Assembly: GCA_015066385.1 (NCBI GenBank)
Contig: SVOJ01000002.1
Coordinates: 248,001 to 312,000 of the forward strand
DNA from: Oscillospiraceae bacterium
GTDB taxonomy: Bacteria > Bacillota > Clostridia > Oscillospirales > Acutalibacteraceae
Length of the DNA: 64,000 nucleotides
Reading direction: 5' to 3'
Shown here: positions 1 through 7,448 of the stretch, in pieces
Position numbering within the stretch: the stretch's first letter is position 1
Layout of the letters: the number at the start of each line of letters is the position of its first letter
Translations under genes and position numbers: made by a program
Notes under the pieces: generated by a model
The model's database searches: none
What the model saw: the letters and a program-made list of their open reading frames with translations, nothing else
What the model was told of the DNA's origin: nothing

Positions 1-422
1 AACAGGCCGCCGCAGACATTGAAACCTTTGTAAACAACCTCTCCCCTCACTTTGCAAACCATGTCCGCAAAGCCTGCGGCAATGATGCAAATAAGTATTC
101 TACACTTTTATTCAGCGGGGACATGAAAAATCATCTTTACAAAGAACTGCCCCGCATTACCGTCATTCCGGGCATTCCGCACACCCCCGAAGGACAGGCA
201 AAGTTTTTTCGCAAGGTCATAAAACTGTTCTATAAACTTGATTTTGTCTGCGGAACGATCATTTACTGCTATTCCGACTACGAAAAATGCGGTTACTGCG
301 GTCAGACTGATTGCCCGACGGAAACCCGTTGGGGGCTTGTTGACAGGCAAGGCAATCCGAAACCTGCTTATTATGCGGTCAAGGAAGTCTACGGACAAAT
401 CAAAAATGAAAGTGAGAAATAA
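1..422 (+). CDS. Partial glycoside hydrolase (clan GH-A-like), C-terminal end
   Basis: The reading frame is open from base 3 and ends with TAA at 420-422; its start lies outside the window. The visible 139 residues match the C-terminal third of the next gene almost position for position, including the segment PGIPHTPEGQAKF, the cysteine cluster CGYCGQTDC and the tail RWGLVDRQGNPKPAYYAV. Only the last barrel strands are seen, so catalytic residues cannot be checked here. It overlaps the next gene by one base (TAATG), which indicates translational coupling and a tandem duplication. The substrate is unknown. The hydrolase call rests on the fuller paralogue at 422-1672. Confidence 0.7.
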   Translation, partial: QAAADIETFVNNLSPHFANHVRKACGNDANKYSTLLFSGDMKNHLYKELPRITVIPGIPHTPEGQAKFFRKVIKLFYKLDFVCGTIIYCYSDYEKCGYCGQTDCPTETRWGLVDRQGNPKPAYYAVKEVYGQIKNESEK

Positions 423-1672
423 TGATGGATCCGTTCTTGAAAGATCAGATAATCAACAGTATCAAGTACATTCCGACCAATATTGTCAAATCCTATTTCA
501 CCAAAACTTATTCCGATGAAACAAAAGCGATCCGAAAAAAACTCGGATTTATCCGCGGGGCCTGCCATGTGAGTCAGGATTATGAACAGGTCAAACACGC
601 AAATATCGAATGGATTCGCACCGATGTGCCGTTCCCGTTTGACAAGAACGGCAATGTGCGGGACGTTTACACAAAAAGAAAAGAAGAATTCAAGACCATA
701 AAAGCGACAGGATTAAAAATTATGGCAATGACTGCCATTCCGTCGCATTGCACGGATCTCGGAATTGATCCGCGAACGGCAGAGGGTAAAAAACTCATCT
801 GCAAAGCAGCACGGTTTACCGTGGAAGATCTGCAGGGTGTTATTGACGGCATTCAGGTTGCAAATGAAATCGGCATGCCCCGTTTTACAGTGCCTTTGAA
901 CATGAAAGAGGGCATTGAATTTATCGGGATGCAACTGAAAGCGATGTATGACTGTCGTGGCAATATCATCATCGGTTACAACTCTGCCGGGCCGCAGGCT
1001 GACCTGCATGCAGGCTTGAAACCGTATCACAAATTCTGCGATTATGTAGGTTTGGACATGTATCTCGGTTGCTTCTTTCATCTTCCCGGCTTCATGTTTT
1101 TGTTCAATGTGATGGCAAGATACCTTTGGGCTTTCACAAAAAAGCCGATTCTGATGCAGGAATTCGGCTACATCAGCGACGGCAAACCAAAAACAAAGGC
1201 AGAAAAAAAGGAAATTCTGCACTCCTACGGCTTCGACAGCGAAAAGGCGGCAAGGGAAAATATAACGCAATTCGTAGAAAATCTGCCGAAACATTTCGGT
1301 GATCATGTAAAATATGTCTGCGAGGGAGATGCAAGCAAGTATGCGGATTTTCTGTTCAACGGCGACATGACGAATCACCTTTATAAAGAATTGCCCGCCA
1401 TCACCGTTATTCCCGGCTATCCGCACACACCCGAAGGACAGGCAAAGTTCTACACAAAACTGCTTGACAGATTTTACAACCTCGACTTTATATGCGGAGC
1501 AATCGTGTTCTGTTACACTGATTTTCCGCACTGCGCTTACTGCGGTCAGAGCGACTGTCCGACCGAGACCCGTTGGGGTCTTGTGGACAACAACGGCAAG
1601 CCGAAACCGTCTTACTACGCCGTGCAGAAAGCATTTGAAAGTTTCCGCAACAAAGACAAAGCTCCAAAATGA
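422..1672 (+). CDS. Glycoside hydrolase, clan GH-A-like TIM barrel
   Basis: A 416-residue protein without a clear signal peptide. Seen: a barrel-like alternation of strands and helices, a QVANE motif near residues 146-149 that fits an acid/base glutamate at the end of strand 4, ILMQEFGY near 243-250 that fits a nucleophile Glu247 on strand 7, and a cysteine cluster CAYCGQSDC at 371-379. The tail RWGLVDNNGKPKPSYYAV resembles the C-terminal strand of GH5/GH39/GH2-type barrels. Known: clan GH-A enzymes are retaining hydrolases that use two glutamates. The exact family and substrate are not recognised. ATG 422 overlaps the stop of its upstream paralogue by one base, so the two are cotranscribed. 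A terminator follows. Confidence 0.65.
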   Translation: MMDPFLKDQIINSIKYIPTNIVKSYFTKTYSDETKAIRKKLGFIRGACHVSQDYEQVKHANIEWIRTDVPFPFDKNGNVRDVYTKRKEEFKTIKATGLKIMAMTAIPSHCTDLGIDPRTAEGKKLICKAARFTVEDLQGVIDGIQVANEIGMPRFTVPLNMKEGIEFIGMQLKAMYDCRGNIIIGYNSAGPQADLHAGLKPYHKFCDYVGLDMYLGCFFHLPGFMFLFNVMARYLWAFTKKPILMQEFGYISDGKPKTKAEKKEILHSYGFDSEKAARENITQFVENLPKHFGDHVKYVCEGDASKYADFLFNGDMTNHLYKELPAITVIPGYPHTPEGQAKFYTKLLDRFYNLDFICGAIVFCYTDFPHCAYCGQSDCPTETRWGLVDNNGKPKPSYYAVQKAFESFRNKDKAPK

Positions 1673-1681
1673 ACATCATAC

Positions 1682-1722
1682 AAAAAAATCTGCAAACCAT
1701 CAAACCGGCTTGCAGATTTTTT
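1682..1722. terminator. Bidirectional rho-independent terminator
   Basis: Inverted repeat AAAATCTGCAA (1685-1695) and TTGCAGATTTT (1710-1720) with a 14-base loop, an A-run on the left and a T-run on the right. It sits between two convergent genes and can serve both strands. Confidence 0.8.
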
Positions 1723-1728
1723 ATTGTT

Positions 1729-2931
1729 TTAAAACTTTTTGGAAGTTCCGCCGTGTCTTGCGCCGGAGGATGAAACTCTTCCGCTGGTTCCCGATGAGGA
1801 GGAAGACTGTGTTTGTTTGGGTATTTTCTTTACATTTCTGTACAGGAACCGGTCGCGGCTTGCACTCAGCACGAGTGCTTCGCGACGGACATAATACTGC
1901 GCATCACGTTCTTTTCGTACGGATTTTAGAGAGGATGTCTGTATTTTCAGAATGATGAATGCAACAACAAAACCGATCAAAAGACAAATCGGGATATATG
2001 TCCACGGTAAGGTCTTTATTTTGCCGATTTCGTCGGCTTCTTCCTCTGCAAAACGGACAAACGCAGAAAAGGCATCCTCGTAATTTTCATCCATCAGATC
2101 AGGAATGATCGAATCCAGAAAATCGTCCGAATCTTTATCTGTCACGCAATCGTACAGCGCACCTCTTGTGGACAGGGCGATATCGCGATCCCCCGCAGCA
2201 CCCGTCTTGTACAAAAGCAGCATACCGCTTCGGTCTTCACCTCTGCCGTAACCGTTGTAATCAAAATAGTCATCGGCAAAGGAGAGAGAGGATTTTCCTT
2301 CCAGAGAAGATACCGTCAGCACTACGAAGTCCGCATTTTTTTCGTCCGACAATGCGGATAATTCTTCATTCAGTGCGCTTTCCTGTGCCGTTGTCAGCAC
2401 ATCCGCGCGGTCAATTACGAAGAAAAAGTCATTATTTTCCTGCACGTTCTGCGGTTCGGTTACAACAACAGGTTCGGCAAAATCCGTATCAAGCAGACGC
2501 TTTACTTCCGTAATAAATGCCGTTACACCGTTTGTGGGAACCAAAGCAGAAGTATATAAATCAAACAGTGCATCCATTGTTTCCTGCGTGAAATACTTCT
2601 GTGCATCCCCTGCAAGATAGTAACCGTAAAGATTCTTTGTCAGGTCATATGCACACACGACGGCATTTTTTGCACTGACACGGTTTGCATATATATCGGC
2701 ACAGTATTGATTGACATTTACCAAGCCGTCCGTGTCGGGTATAAGACAGAACACAACACAATAACCGTAATTTTCTTCAATGGAAGCACAAAGTGCTTCA
2801 CAAATATTTTCATTCTGCGAAGTGATCAGATCGGTTTCATCATAAATATGTGCATGGTCAGCCGTGGCAAAAACCGGTGTTGTGCAAAGCAGAAGGACAG
2901 CACACAAAATCAAAAGTAATTTCTTTTTCAT
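1729..2931 (-). CDS. TPM-domain membrane protein (YdjH-like)
   Basis: A 400-residue protein with signal peptide MKKKLLLILCAVLLLC at its start, two successive TPM-like regions (roughly 30-150 and 175-320; the second begins FFFVIDRADVLTTAQE), one transmembrane segment near 325-345 (IPICLLIGFVVAFIIL) and a Ser/Gly-rich tail. ATG 2931 is preceded by GGGAGGG; a longer in-frame start at 3024 lies inside the upstream gene and was not used. The order SPFH, zinc-ribbon protein, TPM protein matches ydjI, ydjG and ydjH of Bacillus subtilis, whose products recruit PspA at the membrane. Here the order is YdjI-G-H and PspA is absent. The role is inferred as envelope stress or membrane quality control. Confidence 0.7.
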   Translation of the reverse strand: MKKKLLLILCAVLLLCTTPVFATADHAHIYDETDLITSQNENICEALCASIEENYGYCVVFCLIPDTDGLVNVNQYCADIYANRVSAKNAVVCAYDLTKNLYGYYLAGDAQKYFTQETMDALFDLYTSALVPTNGVTAFITEVKRLLDTDFAEPVVVTEPQNVQENNDFFFVIDRADVLTTAQESALNEELSALSDEKNADFVVLTVSSLEGKSSLSFADDYFDYNGYGRGEDRSGMLLLYKTGAAGDRDIALSTRGALYDCVTDKDSDDFLDSIIPDLMDENYEDAFSAFVRFAEEEADEIGKIKTLPWTYIPICLLIGFVVAFIILKIQTSSLKSVRKERDAQYYVRREALVLSASRDRFLYRNVKKIPKQTQSSSSSGTSGRVSSSGARHGGTSKKF

Positions 2932-2945
2932 GGCAATCCCTCCCC

Positions 2946-4028
2946 TCACAGCATTTGCCAAATCCAGCAAGCGGCATAAGCAACGGCACCGATGATCGGT
3001 GTCAGCATGGCAATTCGCTTCCACACGGCAGCTTTATCTACGGGCAGATCACCCACAAATTTACCGGTCTGCCCGTTCATGGCGAAGGTATATTTCTGAT
3101 TGTTCCATGTGGTGTTCAGCAGCCAAACGGGGTACAGAGCATATTTATATGAACCGTTTGCAATCTGCATTCCCGTGCTTTCGGGAATGACAGAGCCGTA
3201 ACCGTTGACGGTATCTCCCAATGCATCAACAATGCTTTGCTTGACACGTTCATTGGCTCGTTGCTGACTTTGTTCGGCAGAAACATCATATTTTTCGGCA
3301 AGAAAACCTGCAAGATATTCCGTACGAAAATCAACCGCCTGTGCAATATCAAACGGTTCAACGGATTCCATCAAAGCATCATCCGCTTTCTGCGAACCGT
3401 CCACAGGAACATTTTCAAAGGGAATGGTACCGCTTCTGAAAACATCAAAATATGACGTTTCGGTGTAATTGAACTTTGCATCGCTCCACAGTCTTGTTTT
3501 GGTAGCCTTATAATGCACGCTTGCATCCGCATTGCCCGAAAACAGCCAGTACGGCACATAGACACCCTTGATTTCATCCAGATGGTTTTCATCTTTGAAA
3601 ACGGCGGGAACGAATTTTTTGGATGCAATGTGTTTTTTGAGTGCTTCCTTTGCCGCTTTTTTATCAATCTGAAACGGAATGACAAGTTGCGGACGCAGTT
3701 CGTTTTCAAATTGTTCTTTCAGCACAACAGGGCTGTCACAATACGGGCAGGAGGTGGCTCCAGTGGTACTGTCGGCTACGATTTCACCGCCGCAGGAATT
3801 GCAGATATACCCACGGATTGTATCTTTTTCAGTTTCATTCCATGCTGTGTTTTCGGATTCCCAGACAACCGTGTCGGGCGAGGAATTTTCTTGCTCGGCT
3901 TCGGTTTCCCGCAACGCATCCAAATCAAATTCCGTATCGCAAAACGGACATTTCAGGTTTTGCGATGTGGCATCAAACTCAACATGACCGCCACAGCAAG
4001 GACATTTTTGTTGTTGTAAAATTGCCAA
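2946..4028 (-). CDS. TFIIB-type zinc-ribbon membrane protein (YdjG-like)
   Basis: A 360-residue protein. Seen: two N-terminal zinc ribbons (CPCCGG with CPFCDTEF at about residues 9-34, and CNSCGGE with CPYCDSP at about 75-100), a long soluble middle region, and a hydrophobic C-terminal anchor ending in GAVAYAACWIWQML. The start is TTG 4028 because an in-frame TGA lies just upstream; AAGGAG from the preceding gene's last codons supplies the ribosome binding site. The gene lies 7 bases after the SPFH gene and 14 bases before the TPM gene. Known: YdjG-type proteins form a membrane complex with TPM and SPFH partners. A regulator binding DNA seems unlikely given the C-terminal anchor. Confidence 0.65.
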   Translation of the reverse strand: MAILQQQKCPCCGGHVEFDATSQNLKCPFCDTEFDLDALRETEAEQENSSPDTVVWESENTAWNETEKDTIRGYICNSCGGEIVADSTTGATSCPYCDSPVVLKEQFENELRPQLVIPFQIDKKAAKEALKKHIASKKFVPAVFKDENHLDEIKGVYVPYWLFSGNADASVHYKATKTRLWSDAKFNYTETSYFDVFRSGTIPFENVPVDGSQKADDALMESVEPFDIAQAVDFRTEYLAGFLAEKYDVSAEQSQQRANERVKQSIVDALGDTVNGYGSVIPESTGMQIANGSYKYALYPVWLLNTTWNNQKYTFAMNGQTGKFVGDLPVDKAAVWKRIAMLTPIIGAVAYAACWIWQML

Positions 4029-4035
4029 TTTTCAA

Positions 4036-5325
4036 TCAGCTCCTTTTGTTGCCGCAAGATGTACAGAATTTTCCTTTGTTGACGGCACCGCAACTGCAGG
4101 TCCATGTTTCATCAACAGGACGGCGTGTTCCGCAGTTTGAGCAGAAGTTTCCTGCATTCTCTGCACCGCAGGCACATTTCCATCCTGATGCGGGGGCGGT
4201 TTTTTTGTTGCCGCAATTGGGGCAGAAGTTACCCGTTGCAGTAGTACCGCAATCACACATCCAACCGTCCGCAACGGGTGCGGGCTGTGCAGCGGTTTGT
4301 GCCTGATATTGTTGCTGTTGCATTCCCTGTTGGAACAACTGAGCACTGTTAGCCATCATATTGCCTGCCATGCCCATGCCCATGAACGCATTGACAGCAC
4401 CGTTGGGATTGTTGGCTGCATTCATAGCGGCATCGGTAAAGCCCGTCGTCTGGTAACCGCCTGCAAGCATCGGGTCGGACATGATGATGGATTTCTTAAT
4501 TCTCTGAATTTCATCTTCGTCTTCCTTGGGTGCGTTGAGTGCATTGAAGGTGACATCAACAAGTGCAAGACCTCTTCCGTTCTGCCACTTGGTTGTCAGG
4601 ATGTTGTTCATCGCATCGCACAATTCCATGGTGTGTGCGGGAATGGAACTGTAGCGGACACCCATTTCGGAAAGTTTTGCAAATGCGGGTTGCAGGGCAT
4701 TGATGAAGTCAGATTTCATGTGCGGGATCAGTTCTTCTTTTGTATATTCCTGTTCCACATTGCCGGCTACGGCTGTATAAAGACGAAGTGGGTCGCTGAC
4801 TTTAAACGAGAACATACCGTTGCAGCGAAGGGTGATATCGTAGTCAATGCCGCGTCTTTCATCGATGATAACACGGAACGGAATGGGAGACGGCGTGCCG
4901 AACATATTGCCTGTGATTTCTTTGGTATTGAAATAATAAACACGCTGATCCTTTGCTGCTTCGCCGCCGTAGGTAAAACGCTTTCCGACTTCTTTGAAGG
5001 TTGCCTTGATACTATCACCGAGTTTACCAGCAAACAGACTCGGCTCTGTTTCGGCATTGTATGCATATTGTCCGGGTTCAGCACAGAATTCAACTACCTT
5101 GCCCTGATCAACAATAATCATGCACTGTCCGTCGGCAACAATAATGCCGGATCCGGTTGATATGACATTGTCGCTTCCTTTCGTGTTGGAAGAACGGCCT
5201 GATACTTTTTTCTGTCCTTTGACAATCAGCACATCTGCACTGATTGCATCACATGTAAAAAATTCTTTCCATTGATCGGCCAAAACGCCGCCGAGTGCAC
5301 CGATACCGGCTTTGATAAGCCCCAT
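4036..5325 (-). CDS. SPFH-domain protein with three C-terminal zinc ribbons (YdjI-like)
   Basis: A 429-residue protein. The N-terminal GLIKAGIGALGGVLADQWKE and the following region are typical of the virion-core/YdjI group of SPFH proteins. Residues about 310-345 form a Gly/Met/Gln-rich linker, followed by three consecutive ribbons of the form CxCG-x7-CxxCG (CDCGTT..CPNCG, CACGAE..CSNCG, CSCGAV..CTSCG). ATG 5325 was chosen over ATG 5343 because AAAGGGG lies between them at the right distance. This is the first gene of a three-gene operon whose promoter is at 5361-5389. Known: SPFH proteins scaffold membrane microdomains. The partners are probably the two downstream products. Confidence 0.75.
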   Translation of the reverse strand: MGLIKAGIGALGGVLADQWKEFFTCDAISADVLIVKGQKKVSGRSSNTKGSDNVISTGSGIIVADGQCMIIVDQGKVVEFCAEPGQYAYNAETEPSLFAGKLGDSIKATFKEVGKRFTYGGEAAKDQRVYYFNTKEITGNMFGTPSPIPFRVIIDERRGIDYDITLRCNGMFSFKVSDPLRLYTAVAGNVEQEYTKEELIPHMKSDFINALQPAFAKLSEMGVRYSSIPAHTMELCDAMNNILTTKWQNGRGLALVDVTFNALNAPKEDEDEIQRIKKSIIMSDPMLAGGYQTTGFTDAAMNAANNPNGAVNAFMGMGMAGNMMANSAQLFQQGMQQQQYQAQTAAQPAPVADGWMCDCGTTATGNFCPNCGNKKTAPASGWKCACGAENAGNFCSNCGTRRPVDETWTCSCGAVNKGKFCTSCGNKRS

Positions 5326-5360
5326 AGTTTTGTCCCCTTTCAATCATTGTTGACAATATC

Positions 5361-5389
5361 ATTATATAATATTTTTCATTATTTTGCAA
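5361..5389 (-). promoter_or_regulatory. Promoter of the SPFH operon
   Basis: On the minus strand TTGCAA (5384-5389), a 17-base spacer and a perfect TATAAT (5361-5366), 36 bases before the SPFH start. Confidence 0.65.
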
Positions 5390-5497
5390 TAAGAAAACAT
5401 TTCTGCGTACATCTGCACTTTTTATTGTAATAAATGCAGACAAAAAGGTCAACTATTTTCAGCAAAAAACGCAACAGACAAGCAAAACAAGTGTGTA

Positions 5498-5526
5498 TTG
5501 ACAACAAGATTCGGCTTTTGTATAAT
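5498..5526 (+). promoter_or_regulatory. Consensus sigma-A promoter of the GH16 gene
   Basis: Perfect TTGACA (5498-5503), a 17-base spacer and perfect TATAAT (5521-5526). It is an exact match to the housekeeping consensus, so strong constitutive transcription is expected. Confidence 0.85.
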
Positions 5527-5561
5527 GGTTGTAAAGAAAAATGAAAAAGGAGAGATTTTCC

Positions 5562-6464
5562 GTGTTTGCAAAAATTATCAGATTTTTAGTATCTATTCTT
5601 ATGCTGATCTCCCCCACATTGCCGCACATGATCGACCTGCCTGCCATTCCGCAGGGACAGGATCTTAATCTCGAAGAAAGATTCGAACTGACATGGAGCG
5701 ACGAATTTGACGGCACCGAACTTGACCGCACAAAATGGCAGACCGAATGGTGGGTCACAGAACGCAAAGGCGGCTACTGGCATGAAGACATGGTTTCGGT
5801 CAAAGACGGCAATCTGATCATCACCACCGCATATTTCGATGAGCCGCTTGAAAACAGATATTACGAACAGTGGAAAGATGAAATCAATTTCAAAGAATAC
5901 AAACCCGGTTGGTACACCGCCTGCATTTCCTCGCAGGATCGTTTTACGCAGACTTACGGCTATTATGAAATCAGATGCATTCTTCCCAAATCTACGGGTA
6001 TGTGGTCGGCATTCTGGATGATGAACGGCGGCGTTGTCAACGTAGACGGATCCGGTCAGGACGGTACGGAAGTGGATATTTTCGAATCCATGTACTACAA
6101 AGATGAATGGATCGGTTACGGAGATTGCATCATCAGCGGTATTGTCTATGACGGCTACGGCCCGGAAACACAGAATGCAAGCATCGACAAATGGTATGCA
6201 AACAATCCGTACGAAGAATACAACACCTACGGTCTGGAATGGAATGAAGATGAATACATTTTCTACATCAACGGTGTTGAAACCGGCAGAATCACCGCCG
6301 GCGGTGTCAGCCAGAATCCAGAATGGTTGCTTGTTTCCTGCGAAGTGGCAGGAGAAAACGGTGTCGCCCATGCTGACAGACACGGTACAGGCAAAATGAG
6401 CATGGAACCCGGCGACACAGCTGAATTCATCGTTGACTATGTAAGAGTTTATCAATACAAATAA
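5562..6464 (+). CDS. Glycoside hydrolase family 16 (laminarinase/lichenase-like)
   Basis: A 300-residue protein. The jelly-roll fold is recognised from LTWSDEFDGTELDRTKW near the start, GYYEIRCILP, the catalytic block GTEVDIFES (nucleophile Glu170, Asp172, acid/base Glu175) and FIVDYVRVYQ at the end. GTG 5562 was chosen because AAGGAGAG ends 7 bases before it; the in-frame ATG at 5541 has no site upstream. The N-terminal hydrophobic stretch IIRFLVSILMLIS is a signal peptide or anchor. Known: GH16 enzymes cleave beta-1,3/1,4-glucans or galactans with retention. The exact substrate cannot be read. It is monocistronic, between a consensus promoter and a terminator. Confidence 0.88.
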   Translation: MFAKIIRFLVSILMLISPTLPHMIDLPAIPQGQDLNLEERFELTWSDEFDGTELDRTKWQTEWWVTERKGGYWHEDMVSVKDGNLIITTAYFDEPLENRYYEQWKDEINFKEYKPGWYTACISSQDRFTQTYGYYEIRCILPKSTGMWSAFWMMNGGVVNVDGSGQDGTEVDIFESMYYKDEWIGYGDCIISGIVYDGYGPETQNASIDKWYANNPYEEYNTYGLEWNEDEYIFYINGVETGRITAGGVSQNPEWLLVSCEVAGENGVAHADRHGTGKMSMEPGDTAEFIVDYVRVYQYK

Positions 6465-6477
6465 ATCACATCAAGCC

Positions 6478-6511
6478 ACTGCAGGTCTTTCACAAGGCCT
6501 GCAGTTTTTTT
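6478..6511 (+). terminator. Rho-independent terminator after the GH16 gene
   Basis: Stem ACTGCAGG (6478-6485) with CCTGCAGT (6498-6505), a 12-base loop and a run of seven T. Confidence 0.85.
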
Positions 6512-6549
6512 ATGGTAAAAATATTTTTTATTTAATTATTAAAAAGGGG

Positions 6550-6578
6550 TTGACTTTTGTACACAATTGCATTAAAGT
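6550..6578 (+). promoter_or_regulatory. Promoter of the isomerase/hydrolase/dehydrogenase operon
   Basis: TTGACT (6550-6555), a 17-base spacer and TAAAGT (6573-6578). The -10 is weak, which fits a regulated promoter. An inverted repeat follows directly. Confidence 0.6.
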
Positions 6579-6582
6579 GAAC

Positions 6583-6603
6583 TTGTATGTGCATTGCATA
6601 CAA
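6583..6603. promoter_or_regulatory. Candidate operator (inverted repeat)
   Basis: Perfect 7-base arms TTGTATG (6583-6589) and CATACAA (6597-6603) around TGCATTG, lying five to 25 bases past the -10 box, where a bound repressor would block transcription. The cognate regulator is not in the window. Confidence 0.5.
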
Positions 6604-6638
6604 AAATAACACAAAAACCGAAAGGAAAGTGATACATT

Positions 6639-7436
6639 TTGATAAAACTCGGTGTAAACAGTGTTCTTTTTAAGGCTTTTTCGTTCCGTGAAGCCGCTGA
6701 AATGATCAGCCGTTGCGGTTATGACGGCGTTGAAATTTCAGCGATTGAAGGAATGTGTGAACATCTGAAACTAAGCGAATGGAAAATGAGAAAAAGCGAA
6801 TTGCTGAGCATTTCGGAATACTATAATCTTCCTTTCCTGTCCACGGAAGTTGCATCCCGTGACAGAAACCGTCTTCTGACCGCTTTTGAAGCTTGTGCGG
6901 AACTTGGCATTCCCGTTGCAAACATCGGTTCGGGCGGCAGCACGGGCGACGAAGACTCTTTCAAAGAGGCCATGGAAGCCATTGCGATTTCTGCGGCAGA
7001 TGCAAAGAGCTTCGGTGTATCCCTTTGTGTGAAAGCCCATGTCGGTGCGGCTGTTCACGATACGGCAACAACACTTCGCATGGTGGAAGAAATCGGTCTT
7101 GAGGGCTTCGGTGTGGATATGGATCCCAGTCACATCCACAGAGCAGGTGAAAATCCCGCTCTTGAACTGCCCAAAGTCATTCATGCCATGAAGCATATTC
7201 ACATCCGCGACTGCAAGGGTGAAGGTCCGTCCCCCGGAGAACCCATGATGCAGGCTTGCGGCAGAGGCGACATTGATCTGTTCGGTTACTTTGAAGCAAT
7301 GGTCAATGCAAAATACGACGGTCCCGTTTGTTTGGAAGTCATCGGCGGCGAACAGACCATGGCAAACGCAACGGCAATTGCAGCCGAAAGCTACGGCTAT
7401 ATGAACGCCTGTCTCAAAAAATTAGGTGCAAGATAA
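6639..7436 (+). CDS. Sugar phosphate isomerase/epimerase (xylose isomerase-like TIM barrel)
   Basis: A 265-residue protein. Seen: the AP-endonuclease-2/IolE-like opening MIKLGVNSVLF, GYDGVEIS in strand 2, a metal-binding pattern in VDMDPSHIHRAG (Asp and His), HIHIRDCKG and the terminal CLEVIGGE glutamate. Known: this fold carries out aldose-ketose isomerisation, epimerisation or dehydration on sugars and inositols using a divalent metal. The start is TTG 6639, preceded by AAGGAAAG at suitable spacing; no in-frame ATG fits. It is the first gene of a four-gene operon ending in two Gfo/Idh/MocA dehydrogenases, a pairing seen in inositol and uncommon-sugar catabolism. The exact substrate is unknown. 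Confidence 0.8.
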   Translation: MIKLGVNSVLFKAFSFREAAEMISRCGYDGVEISAIEGMCEHLKLSEWKMRKSELLSISEYYNLPFLSTEVASRDRNRLLTAFEACAELGIPVANIGSGGSTGDEDSFKEAMEAIAISAADAKSFGVSLCVKAHVGAAVHDTATTLRMVEEIGLEGFGVDMDPSHIHRAGENPALELPKVIHAMKHIHIRDCKGEGPSPGEPMMQACGRGDIDLFGYFEAMVNAKYDGPVCLEVIGGEQTMANATAIAAESYGYMNACLKKLGAR

Positions 7437-7448
7437 GGAGAAAAGATT

